A DNA stretch of 64,000 nucleotides. Origin: an uncultured Phocaeicola sp. (GTDB lineage Bacteria; Bacteroidota; Bacteroidia; Bacteroidales; Bacteroidaceae). The position numbers and the translations under genes were made by a program. Positions 8,227 through 16,162 of the stretch are shown here, piece by piece (position 1 is the stretch's first letter; every line of letters begins with the position of its first letter). Below the pieces are notes generated by a model that saw only the letters and a list, made by a program, of their open reading frames with translations, ran no database searches and was not told the DNA's origin. Location: the NCBI GenBank assembly GCA_944320855.1, contig CALUJF010000012.1, positions 1-64,000 of the forward strand, given 5' to 3'.

Positions 8227-9393
8227 ATGAAAACTATAGTTCTAATAACAAACATTCTAACTCCATATCGTTCTCATTTCTATTCTCAATATTACGATGC
8301 TTGTAAAAAATATGGAATAAATTTTCATGTTTTATGTATGGCCGAAACTGAACCAGAAAGGAATTGGTATTACAATGAATATGCTTCAGAGTTTACAACT
8401 TTAATGGAGGGTAAAACTTTTAAAATATTTGGAGTAATGACTCATTATAATCCTAATGTCTTAAAATATTTAAAACAGTTATCTCCGGATTTGCTATTAA
8501 TGGCAGGAAGCTATATGTTTTTATCAAATTGGATAGCTGTATTCAATAAATCTACTCTACATTGTCCTATAATATATTGGAATGAATCTCATAAGAACTC
8601 TGTAAGGAATTATAACAGTATATCTCTAAGAATTAGGGAAGTAATTAGAAAAATGATATTGAAACGTATGGATGGTTTTTGGTATGGTGGAAAAATGTCA
8701 TTAGATTTAGTCAAGGATTATGCTTCAGAGAATGCTAAATTTTATTTTATGCCAAATTTGATTGATAATGATATTTACGAAAAAGTTTCCGTTATATCTG
8801 AAACAGAAAGGCAACAAAGAAGAGAAAATCTGCAAATAGGTAGTGATAAAATCGTATTTATTTGTCCTGCAAGACTTACATTCGTAAAAGGAATCCATAC
8901 TTTTATAGACTTATTCAAAAAAACAAGTAATAATGATAAGTGTACAATATTAATCCCTGGTGATGGAGATATGGAACTTGAATTAAAGGAGATGGCCAAA
9001 CACTCACTGCTTGATATTCGTTTTTTAGGATATAAAGAACAAGACGAGATGATAGATTTATATAAAGTCGCAGATATTTTTCTTATGCCTTCTCTTTCAG
9101 ATCCAAATCCTTTAACATGTATAGAAGCTTTATGGTGTGGGTTACCACTGTTGATTTCAACACATGTAGGAAATTATCCAGAAGTTGTAAAAGAAGGATT
9201 AAATGGTTTTGTATTTGATTATGATAATGAGAAAGAAGCTATTAGTAAAATTGAGACAATTATCGATAAACCTAAAGAATGGAGAGATAATGCAAAGATA
9301 ATATCAAAAAGTATTGCAGATGATATATATAATCCTCAAAAGGTCATAAATAACTCAATACAAGAATTTATTAAAGATTGGAGTAACAAATAA
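8227..9393 (+). CDS. Family 4 glycosyltransferase
   Basis: The 388-aa protein has a two-domain GT-B layout. The N-terminal domain begins 'IVLITNILTPYRSHFYSQYY', like transferases of the WcaC/RfaG class. The C-terminal donor-binding domain has 'FICPARLTFVKGIHTFIDLF', 'ILIPGDGDMELELKEMA', 'IFLMPSLSDPNPLTCIEAL' (the E-x7-E region) and 'GLPLLIST'. It should transfer a sugar with retention of configuration in the cytoplasm. It lies 11 bases after the polymerase gene and one base before an acyltransferase. Sugar specificity is unknown. Confidence 0.85.
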   Translation: MKTIVLITNILTPYRSHFYSQYYDACKKYGINFHVLCMAETEPERNWYYNEYASEFTTLMEGKTFKIFGVMTHYNPNVLKYLKQLSPDLLLMAGSYMFLSNWIAVFNKSTLHCPIIYWNESHKNSVRNYNSISLRIREVIRKMILKRMDGFWYGGKMSLDLVKDYASENAKFYFMPNLIDNDIYEKVSVISETERQQRRENLQIGSDKIVFICPARLTFVKGIHTFIDLFKKTSNNDKCTILIPGDGDMELELKEMAKHSLLDIRFLGYKEQDEMIDLYKVADIFLMPSLSDPNPLTCIEALWCGLPLLISTHVGNYPEVVKEGLNGFVFDYDNEKEAISKIETIIDKPKEWRDNAKIISKSIADDIYNPQKVINNSIQEFIKDWSNK

Positions 9394-9394
9394 T

Positions 9395-10339
9395 ATGAGC
9401 ATATCTAATAGAATTGAATGGATTGATATTTGTAAAGGATTATGTATTTTCTTAGTTGTAATTGGTCATACAGGGATATCAAAGATTTCTACTTTTACCT
9501 ATGATTGGATTTATTCTTTCCACATGCCTTTATTTTACATGTTGTCAGGACTTGTTTTTAATGAAGTAAAATATGACACTTTCAACAAGTATATAAAAAG
9601 AAGGATTAAAACATTAGTTTTTCCGTTTTTAATCTTAAACTTTATTCTGTTTTGTTTATGCAAAGTATTAAACTTAGATAATATACAGCCTTCAAATCAT
9701 ACACTTCTTACTGGTGTATTGGCCATGTATTTTTTACGTGTCTTATTTATTTCCGAAATATATTATTTTTTTATAAACAAGTTCTGCAAGTTTAATTGTT
9801 TAAAATTACTTGCAATAATAAGTTTGATATACGTTGGCTTTTTAATAAGTAACAAATATAATTTAGAGTACATAAAATACATTATACCAGGAATGCCTTT
9901 CTTTTATTATAGTTTAGGGAATATATTAAAAAGTATAATTAAGAAATATACTAATAATATAAGTATAGCTAATCTGTTTCTATTATTACTTATATCAATT
10001 ATTTTTTCTGTTTGTGTAATTATTGGAGTAAAGAGAAATATTGTAATAGATGTATTATTAGCTTTTTTAGGTATTATTACATTAATGTCAATAAGTCTAT
10101 TATTATCTAAAATTCCTTTTAATAAAATAAAGGACGGAATTACATATATAGGTATGAATACTTTGACTATAGTTGCATTTCATCAAATTATATATAATGG
10201 TTTGACTATTATAACAAAGAAGTTTCAATTTTCACTCATGACAGATAGTATTATTAGAATTATTGTTGTATGGATTATATTAATATTCTTATGTAGATTA
10301 TTAAATAGATATTTTCCATGGGTCATTGGGAAAAAATAA
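9395..10339 (+). CDS. Family 3 acyltransferase, apparently intact
   Basis: The 314-aa integral membrane protein begins with 'RIEWIDICKGLCIFLVVIGH', including the conserved histidine of the first helix, followed by 'SFHMPLFYMLSGLVF'. About ten membrane segments follow, and the C-terminal helix 'NTLTIVAFHQIIYNG' matches the family. Such proteins O-acetylate sugars, taking the acyl group from the cytoplasm and modifying lipid-linked or exported glycans. With the broken copy at 1874-2880 and the truncated one at 1-743 it makes three acyltransferases in 10 kb, so the polysaccharide is or was heavily acylated. The 117 bases after it carry no clear gene, promoter or hairpin. Confidence 0.83.
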   Translation: MSISNRIEWIDICKGLCIFLVVIGHTGISKISTFTYDWIYSFHMPLFYMLSGLVFNEVKYDTFNKYIKRRIKTLVFPFLILNFILFCLCKVLNLDNIQPSNHTLLTGVLAMYFLRVLFISEIYYFFINKFCKFNCLKLLAIISLIYVGFLISNKYNLEYIKYIIPGMPFFYYSLGNILKSIIKKYTNNISIANLFLLLLISIIFSVCVIIGVKRNIVIDVLLAFLGIITLMSISLLLSKIPFNKIKDGITYIGMNTLTIVAFHQIIYNGLTIITKKFQFSLMTDSIIRIIVVWIILIFLCRLLNRYFPWVIGKK

Positions 10340-10456
10340 GTTTTCCTTCTATACAAAATATTATACGGCATTTATCATTTTAACAATTAATTTATTATAT
10401 CTTAATATAGCTCATACTATTTAATTTACTTTTCTGTTTAAATTTAAAAGATATAT

Positions 10457-11569
10457 ATGTTATTAAAGATTCTACATTACATACCAAGCATAGACCGTTC
10501 ATCTGGTGGTGTAGGTGCCTATATGCAGTTATTGGCAAAAGAATTAGGGAAGTTAAGCGATTTATATATAGTAACTTCAGCATCAGAAAATCCATTGCTT
10601 ATAGAAAATGCTAAAATTATTACTATTCCATCTAAGTTAACAGAATTCCGAAAAATGAAAAAGGAATGGTGTAACTTGCTAAATAAAATTAAGCCTGACA
10701 TTGTTCACGTGAACTGCTGCTGGATGCCGCAGAGTGCTTTTACTCAGAAGTGGGCTCAGAAATTAGGGTATAAAGTTATTCTTTCCCCACACGGTATGCT
10801 TGAACCTTGGATAATATCACGTCACTATTGGACTAAGAAAGTACCGGCTCTCCTACTCTATCAGAAAGCTGCCGTAGTGAACGCAGACTGTATTCATGCA
10901 ACAGCAGAAAGCGAAAAGGAAAATCTTCTGAAGTTAGGATATAACAATAAAATTGAAGTTGTAGCCAATGGTATAGATGTGGACAGTATAGTAATGAAGG
11001 ATAATTGGGAAAGGAAAAAGAATATCCTATTCCTATCCAGAGTGCATGTGAAAAAAGGTATAGAGTTTCTGCTTGAAGCCGTTGCTATGATTAAAGACAA
11101 AATAGAAGGCTATACTATATATATTGCTGGTGAAGGAGAATCTGAATATATTCTATCTCTTAAGAATAAAGCTAAAGAATTAGGTCTCTGCGATATGGTT
11201 AATTTTTGCGGTGGTGTATATGGAGAAATAAAGTGGAAACTATTTAGAGAAGCTGATGTATTTGTTCTTCCTACCTATTCTGAAAATTTTGGTATAGTGG
11301 TAGGCGAAGCTCTTGCTTGCGGAACTCCGGTAATTACAACAAAAGGTACTCCATGGGAGGAACTGAACACAGAACATTGCGGATGGTGGACTGAAATTGG
11401 AGCAGAAGCTACTAAAGAAGCATTATTGAGTTTCTTAACTTTATCTGGTGATGAACTGAAAGAGATGGGAAATAATGGCAGAAAACTTGTAGAAAATAAA
11501 TATTCTACAAAGAAGATAGCAATAGATATGTATAACTTGTATAAGAAAATTATTCATAATGAGCAATAA
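10457..11569 (+). CDS. Family 4 glycosyltransferase
   Basis: The 370-aa protein starts 'ILHYIPSIDRSSGGVGAYMQ', with the glycine-rich acceptor-domain loop of GT4 enzymes. Further motifs are 'DIVHVNCCWMPQSAF', 'VILSPHGMLEPWIISRHYW', 'ADCIHATAESEKENL', then the donor domain 'NILFLSRVHVKKGIEFLLEA', 'IYIAGEGESEYI' and 'FVLPTYSENFGIVVGEALAC' (the E-x7-E catalytic pair). 'PHGMLEPW' is seen in GT4 enzymes of Bacteroidota capsule loci. It follows the longest non-coding gap of the first 13 kb. Its last 11 bases overlap the acetyltransferase gene, so the two are likely co-translated and may act on the same residue. Confidence 0.88.
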   Translation: MLLKILHYIPSIDRSSGGVGAYMQLLAKELGKLSDLYIVTSASENPLLIENAKIITIPSKLTEFRKMKKEWCNLLNKIKPDIVHVNCCWMPQSAFTQKWAQKLGYKVILSPHGMLEPWIISRHYWTKKVPALLLYQKAAVVNADCIHATAESEKENLLKLGYNNKIEVVANGIDVDSIVMKDNWERKKNILFLSRVHVKKGIEFLLEAVAMIKDKIEGYTIYIAGEGESEYILSLKNKAKELGLCDMVNFCGGVYGEIKWKLFREADVFVLPTYSENFGIVVGEALACGTPVITTKGTPWEELNTEHCGWWTEIGAEATKEALLSFLTLSGDELKEMGNNGRKLVENKYSTKKIAIDMYNLYKKIIHNEQ

Positions 11570-12104
11570 TATCGAGTTCAAATCGCCATATACAACCACA
11601 AATAGAATAAAAAGAATGTTGTGGAGTATTTGTTGGACTGTATTGGCAAGACCTTTTCCAAAAAGTCTTGCTAATACATGGAAAGTTTTTATACTTAGAT
11701 GTTTTGGAGCAAAAATAGCAAAAAATGCATATGTGTACTCATCGGCTAATATATTTATGCCTTGGAATCTAATAATGGAGGAGAATTCATGTTTAGCTTC
11801 CGGTGTCGATTGTTATAATGCAGCTCCAGTTATAATAAAAAAATATGCGACTGTTTCTCAAAGAGCATACTTGTGTACAGCATCGCATAATATTTCTTCA
11901 TCAAAACATGAGCAAACAGAAAAGCCAATTATTATAGAATCAAGAGCCTGGATAGCAGCAGAAGCTTTTGTTGGGCCAGGTGTTACCATTGGTGAAGGTG
12001 CTGTAGTCGGTGCAAGAGCTGTTGTTTTTAAAGATGTAGCTCCATGGACTGTTGTAGGTGGAAATCCGGCAAAATACATTAAGGATAGAATAATAAAAGA
12101 TTAA
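11559..12104 (+). CDS. WcaF-like sugar O-acetyltransferase (left-handed beta-helix)
   Basis: The 181-aa protein has an N-terminal region like colanic acid acetyltransferase WcaF ('KRMLWSICWTVLARPFPKS', 'FGAKIAKNAYVYSSANIFMP'). Hexapeptide repeats of the left-handed beta-helix follow ('VGPGVTIGEGAVVGARAVV', 'WTVVGGNPAKYIKDR'). The 'TASHNI' segment supplies the catalytic-type histidine of the family. It would transfer acetyl from acetyl-CoA to a sugar hydroxyl in the cytoplasm, before export. It begins inside the last codons of the preceding GT4 gene and ends five bases before the next glycosyltransferase. Confidence 0.85.
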   Translation: MSNNIEFKSPYTTTNRIKRMLWSICWTVLARPFPKSLANTWKVFILRCFGAKIAKNAYVYSSANIFMPWNLIMEENSCLASGVDCYNAAPVIIKKYATVSQRAYLCTASHNISSSKHEQTEKPIIIESRAWIAAEAFVGPGVTIGEGAVVGARAVVFKDVAPWTVVGGNPAKYIKDRIIKD

Positions 12105-12109
12105 AATAT

Positions 12110-12991
12110 ATGCAAGATATTTCAGCTTTTATAATAACTTATAATGAAGAAATTCATATTGAAAGAGCTATAAAGAATGCTCAGAAATATGCAAAAGAAG
12201 TTTATGTGTTAGATTCATATAGTACAGATAGAACTGTTGAAATTGCAAGAGAATTAGGGGCAAATGTCTATCAACATGAATTTAAATATCATGCCGACCA
12301 ACTAAACTGGGGGCTTAAAAATATTCCTTTTAAAACCGAATGGATATGGAGACAGGATGCCGATGAATATCTTACAGATGAACTTATTGAGGAGATAAAT
12401 AATACTTTACCTAATACACCTTCAAATGTAAATGCTTATACTGCTCCTTGCTTAAGAAAGTTCTTGGGCAGATATATAAAACATGGTATAATACCGCTTA
12501 TTCTATTAAGACTATTCAGAAAAGGACATGCACAGTGGGAAGATAAAAAAATGGATGAGCATATTTATGTAACGGACGGAGAAATAGGAAATCTAAAAAA
12601 TGCTTTTTTTGATGATAATCTTAATAGTTTGACTTGGTGGACTGAAAAACATAACAGATATGCATCAAAAGAGGCTATTGACCTGCTAATGACCGAATAT
12701 GGTTTATATGAAAATACCGTTGTAAATTCTGGTGAACATTCTGCTGCTGTAAGAAAGAAAAAACTGAAATATATCAAAATGCCATTGTTTTGGCGAGCTT
12801 TTGCTTTCTTTGTTTTAAGGTATTTCTTCAAACTTGGATTCTTAGACGGAAAAGAGGGTTTTCTTTGGCATTTCCTTCAGGGATGGTGGTACAGAACACT
12901 TGCAGATGCAAAGGTGTATGAAATTAAGAAACGTTTTAATCATAATCCGGAGAAAATAAAACAATTTCTGATAGAGAATTACAAATTGTGA
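12110..12991 (+). CDS. Family 2 glycosyltransferase (WaaE/KdtX-like)
   Basis: The 293-aa protein begins 'ISAFIITYNEEIHIERAIKN' and 'EVYVLDSYSTDRTVEIAREL', the pattern of the WaaE/KdtX subgroup of GT2. 'WIWRQDADEYLTDELIEEI' contains the D-x-D metal site near residue 84. The motif 'MDEHIYV' follows in the catalytic half. The C-terminal part has hydrophobic stretches ('FWRAFAFFVLRYFFKLGFL') that could lie on the membrane surface. WaaE-type enzymes add glucose or related sugars; the actual donor here is unknown. It is the last gene of the strongly AT-rich region and is followed nine bases later by the nucleotidyltransferase-like gene. Confidence 0.83.
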   Translation: MQDISAFIITYNEEIHIERAIKNAQKYAKEVYVLDSYSTDRTVEIARELGANVYQHEFKYHADQLNWGLKNIPFKTEWIWRQDADEYLTDELIEEINNTLPNTPSNVNAYTAPCLRKFLGRYIKHGIIPLILLRLFRKGHAQWEDKKMDEHIYVTDGEIGNLKNAFFDDNLNSLTWWTEKHNRYASKEAIDLLMTEYGLYENTVVNSGEHSAAVRKKKLKYIKMPLFWRAFAFFVLRYFFKLGFLDGKEGFLWHFLQGWWYRTLADAKVYEIKKRFNHNPEKIKQFLIENYKL

Positions 12992-13000
12992 TTATTTCTA

Positions 13001-14035
13001 ATGATTTCCAATAAAAATTCAGTCGATACTTTTTTCTATATAATTAGGTTAGGATTGGGTACTGAAGAATATTCAGACTTTCCCAATCTGACGGATGAAC
13101 AGTGGAGAGAGTTTATAAGATTAAGCAAGAACCAGTCTTTAACAGGATTCCTGGTTTCCGGCATTGAGAAACTGCCTGCTGAGAAAAGGCCTCAGAAAAT
13201 GATTCTTCTGCCTCTGCTGAAACAGTGTCTGGATATAGAGGAAATGAACAGGAGGCTTAATATAGCTACGGCAAAGGCATACGAACAGTATGCGGAGAGT
13301 GGTTATGCTCCTATGGTGATGAAGGGACAGGGTAACTGCCTGATGTATGAGAACGGAATGAGGAGAATGCCGGGGGATATAGACTTGTGGCTCAGAAAGC
13401 CGTGTATGGACGACGGTATGGAGGAGCACGGAAAGGAGTTTCCGGAGAATGGTATCAAAGTGGAACTGCACAGGTCGCTGTCGTTTATATATAATCCTTT
13501 GCTGAACAGGAAGCTGAGAAAGCTTTATAATGAATGGAAAGGCTCCGGAAAGATGGTGCTACTGCCTGATACGAATACGCAGATATGTGTGCCGTCGGAC
13601 GAGATGAACTTGGTGTATCTGCTGCTACATAAATACAGGCATTTCCTGAAAAGTGGTATAGGGATGAAGCAGATGACGGACTATATGATGTTGCTGAGAA
13701 AGGGATTCACTGATGAAGAGAAGGAGAAATGTGTCAGTACATTGGGGAGTCTTCACCTCACGGGATTCTGCAGGGCAGTGATGTATGTGCTGAAGGAGAA
13801 ATTAGGACTGGAGGACAGGTATCTGCTGATGGAGCCTGATGCAAGGCTTGGGGTTTTTCTGTTCAATGAGATTATGGCTACAGGGAACTTCGGATTTCAT
13901 GACAGCAGATATGATGACTCGAAATCTTTTATGGATAAATACAGGATAAAAAGGAAGTTCTTTATGATATGGAAATTTCCGTATGACTTGATGTGGTATC
14001 CGTACTGGAAGATTGAGAAAATATTAAAAAGATAA
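13001..14035 (+). CDS. Nucleotidyltransferase-fold protein (NTP_transf_5 family)
   Basis: The 344-aa protein fits the uncharacterised nucleotidyltransferase family PF14907. The core is 'MVMKGQGNCLMYENGMRRM' followed by 'PGDIDLWLRK' near residue 125, where D-x-D is the metal-binding pair of the polymerase-beta-like fold. 'KVELHRSLS' near 155 supplies the third acidic residue. The rest is helical. Members occur within polysaccharide loci in many Bacteroidota, but their reaction is not established. A related protein is encoded at 16873-17889. Its stop codon lies three bases before a partial copy of the downstream GT2 gene start (14039), showing the ancestral order before the cassette at 14087-16113 arrived. 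Base composition shifts from AT-rich at its start to clearly more GC-rich at its end. Confidence 0.78.
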   Translation: MISNKNSVDTFFYIIRLGLGTEEYSDFPNLTDEQWREFIRLSKNQSLTGFLVSGIEKLPAEKRPQKMILLPLLKQCLDIEEMNRRLNIATAKAYEQYAESGYAPMVMKGQGNCLMYENGMRRMPGDIDLWLRKPCMDDGMEEHGKEFPENGIKVELHRSLSFIYNPLLNRKLRKLYNEWKGSGKMVLLPDTNTQICVPSDEMNLVYLLLHKYRHFLKSGIGMKQMTDYMMLLRKGFTDEEKEKCVSTLGSLHLTGFCRAVMYVLKEKLGLEDRYLLMEPDARLGVFLFNEIMATGNFGFHDSRYDDSKSFMDKYRIKRKFFMIWKFPYDLMWYPYWKIEKILKR

Positions 14036-14037
14036 AG

Positions 14038-14086
14038 AATGAAAGTTTCAATTATAACATCGTGCTTCAATCGTGAAGCGACTATA
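14038..14086 (+). repeat. Left copy of a 49-bp perfect direct repeat
   Basis: This stretch is identical, base for base, to 16114-16162 (offset 2,076). It consists of one A plus the first 48 bases of the GT2 gene at 16115. The match breaks on the left at G/T and on the right at A/G. The two copies bound the ATPase/nuclease-like cassette. The length is far above ordinary transposon target duplications. Confidence 0.97.
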
Positions 14087-14092
14087 ATATAG
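14039..14092 (+). pseudogene. 17-codon remnant of the GT2 gene start
   Basis: ATG 14039 reads M-K-V-S-I-I-T-S-C-F-N-R-E-A-T-I-I and then TAG at 14090-14092. The first 16 residues are identical to the N-terminus of the glycosyltransferase at 16115. The start lies three bases after the nucleotidyltransferase stop, the tight spacing typical of this operon, so this is probably the original gene start. It was separated from its body by insertion of the cassette, which supplies a second complete start on its right side. Confidence 0.9.
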
Positions 14093-14142
14093 TAAGTGAT
14101 AACTTCCCATATGTGGAATTAATGAGATTAAAAATATTTGTT

Positions 14143-14150
14143 TATCTTTG
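14143..14150 (+). promoter_or_regulatory. Bacteroidota-type promoter -7 element of the inserted cassette
   Basis: TATCTTTG followed by CA fits the TAnnTTTG consensus of the primary sigma factor of Bacteroidota. It lies 32 bases upstream of the ATPase start and inside the inserted segment, so the cassette carries its own promoter. No strong TTTG-type -33 element is seen at the expected distance. Confidence 0.65.
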
Positions 14151-14181
14151 CATACGGTATAAGAGGTAAAATTACACGCAA

Positions 14182-15447
14182 ATGGAAAGAATAAGAATAA
14201 AAATAAACAGATTAGGCAGAATTAGGAATTCTGAGGTTTCTTTCTCTCAAATGGTAATTTTTTCTGGCGAATCGGGATTGGGAAAGAGTTATCTTGCACT
14301 GTTATGTCACTATTTTTTTGAGGTTCTTATAAATACAAAGAGATTTGAGAATTTCTTCAAGACGAATAATATCATATATGACAGGACTGTTCTGAGAAAC
14401 CAAGGGATAGCAACTACGATTTATAAGAAGGACTTGGAAGTATGGCTGGCTGAAGATGCTTTGGCTTATATCGGTTATATGCTGAACCATAATGTGGATG
14501 GAGATATAGAAGTGAAACTTCCTGAAGCATTTCCGGAGATGATAGAAATAAAATTTGAGGAGCAGATGATGGGGCTGGTGGATAATGAAGATACATATAT
14601 CGTGCTGAAAACTGAACATCTGACTTATAAAATCAAGGATAATACTTCTTTTGAGGAGTTGCCATACGCTTTTCTGCTGAGACATGAATTGATAAATATC
14701 TTGTTCGGCAATTTCAAGGCTCTGAAAAATACCTTTGTATTGCCTCCCTCAAGAGGACCTTTACTGACTGAAAATATCATTCCTGTGACAGGACTGTATA
14801 AGGAATATAAGAATGCGCTGGATGAACTGAATTCTGCCAACAATATTCAGGAAGAATCGGATGATTATCTGCTGTCGTTGATAAATGATATATTGGAAGG
14901 TAATGTGACTGTTAATGACAATAAATATATCTATTACATGAACGATGGTGGACCACTGCCTATTTCTGCAGCGGCGGCTTCGGTAAAGGAAATTGTTCCT
15001 TTAGAACTTATTGCTGAAAAAACGAACGTAGCGAATGATGCTATACTGATAGAAGAACCGGAGGCGCACCTGCATCCGCAAAAACAAAGAATGGCGGCGG
15101 ATATTATTGCTGCTTTCTTTAATGCAGGGGCTCATCTGCAAATTACTACACATAGTGATTATTTTATAGGACGCATAAACGAGCTGATGATGTTAGGGAG
15201 GGTGAAGAATAGGGTTGAAAAAGATAGATTTGAGGATATCTGTAAAAAAACGGGAATCTATGAGGGACTGGCATTGAACAGGGAGAATATTTCCGCTTAT
15301 CTGCTGAAACGTAATGATGATGGAAATTCTGTTATCGACCGGCTGTCAATGGTGGATGGTATTCCTTTTGCTTCGTTTACGGATACGATAAGAAAAAGTA
15401 TGCAAATCAATAACTTCCTCGAGGATATTATAAATGATGATAACTGA
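14182..15447 (+). CDS. ABC/AAA-type ATPase of a two-gene putative defence cassette
   Basis: The 421-aa protein has the SMC/ABC-like layout of the ATPases used by many anti-phage systems (OLD, PtuA, AriA, AbiL types). The Walker A motif is G-E-S-G-L-G-K-S at residues 29-36. A signature-like segment 'ISAAAASVKEIVPL' lies near 261-274. Walker B is 'AILIEEPEAHLHP' at 287-299, with a double catalytic-type glutamate. The H-loop 'TTHSD' is at 322-326. The insert between the Walker motifs is mostly helical with no recognised domain. No membrane segment or signal is seen. It overlaps the next gene by 14 bases, so the two products are probably made in fixed ratio and may form a complex. The cassette lies between repeats and interrupts a capsule operon. 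I cannot assign it to a named defence family. Confidence 0.8.
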   Translation: MERIRIKINRLGRIRNSEVSFSQMVIFSGESGLGKSYLALLCHYFFEVLINTKRFENFFKTNNIIYDRTVLRNQGIATTIYKKDLEVWLAEDALAYIGYMLNHNVDGDIEVKLPEAFPEMIEIKFEEQMMGLVDNEDTYIVLKTEHLTYKIKDNTSFEELPYAFLLRHELINILFGNFKALKNTFVLPPSRGPLLTENIIPVTGLYKEYKNALDELNSANNIQEESDDYLLSLINDILEGNVTVNDNKYIYYMNDGGPLPISAAAASVKEIVPLELIAEKTNVANDAILIEEPEAHLHPQKQRMAADIIAAFFNAGAHLQITTHSDYFIGRINELMMLGRVKNRVEKDRFEDICKKTGIYEGLALNRENISAYLLKRNDDGNSVIDRLSMVDGIPFASFTDTIRKSMQINNFLEDIINDDN

Positions 15448-16102
15448 TTCTTTTTTACAGGTTTTTGACAAAATAGCAAACTCTGTTACTGACAATTGTT
15501 GCAATGTATATGAAAAACAAGCAGGTGCAACAATGAACAGAGTGATTATTGTGGACAAAGGTGCAAGAATGGTTTGCTATGACGAAAATGCAGTGAAAGA
15601 CATGAAACCTTTTACTATTCACAGAAGTTCTTTTTTGAGAGATAAAGAATGTGACGGTATCGTGTTGGTGGAAAAGAATTATCCTGAAACTTATAAGATT
15701 ATCCTTACTGACCTGAAATCCGGTTTTGATTTATCCAATATTGAAAAGGCATACAAGCAGATGTTTTTTTCTTTTCTTAAACTTCATGCTATGTTGTCAC
15801 TGTGTGAAGGGTATGATGTAAACTCGCATGAAATAGAAATGATTACTGCTTGTAAGTGCATGAGAGATAAAGTTCAAGAGGATAATGTCTACAAAATACT
15901 GAATGACAGACTGAAAACTGACGCTAAAACAGCAAGGACTTTCTTTAAATTAATTAATGAAGGTACGGCGTGTGTGAAATTAGCGGACTTTCCTATAGAA
16001 AATATGCCTCCTTTAAATAAGGATATTTACAATAAGGAAATACGTCTGTTTCTGTCTGTCACTCAGACACCAAACGATTCTATGGTTTTACATATAGGGT
16101 AA
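15434..16102 (+). CDS. Unknown protein with a PD-(D/E)XK nuclease-like core, partner of the ATPase
   Basis: The 222-aa product belongs to no family I recognise. Residues 72-95 have the shape of a restriction-endonuclease-like core: 'ECDGIVLVE' (D74 at the end of a strand), then 'YKIILTDLKSG' with D93-L-K95, then a helix with Q109 ('IEKAYKQMFFSFL'). D...D-x-K followed by a helix containing Gln is the PD-(D/E)XK pattern. The remainder is mainly helical. Two Cys pairs ('NCCN', 'ACKC') are present but do not form a clear zinc site. ATPase plus small nuclease is a common architecture of anti-phage systems such as Septu-like pairs, so an effector role is inferred. Start: ATG 15434, or 15437 immediately after it. 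It ends 12 bases before the intact GT2 gene. Confidence 0.55.
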   Translation: MMITDSFLQVFDKIANSVTDNCCNVYEKQAGATMNRVIIVDKGARMVCYDENAVKDMKPFTIHRSSFLRDKECDGIVLVEKNYPETYKIILTDLKSGFDLSNIEKAYKQMFFSFLKLHAMLSLCEGYDVNSHEIEMITACKCMRDKVQEDNVYKILNDRLKTDAKTARTFFKLINEGTACVKLADFPIENMPPLNKDIYNKEIRLFLSVTQTPNDSMVLHIG

Positions 16103-16113
16103 ATTAATGCTAT

Positions 16114-16162
16114 AATGAAAGTTTCAATTATAACATCGTGCTTCAATCGTGAAGCGACTATA
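16114..16162 (+). repeat. Right copy of the 49-bp direct repeat
   Basis: Identical to 14038-14086. It contains the functional start of the GT2 gene (16115). Recombination between the two copies would delete exactly 2,076 bp and restore the nucleotidyltransferase-GT2 junction with a three-base gap. Confidence 0.97.
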
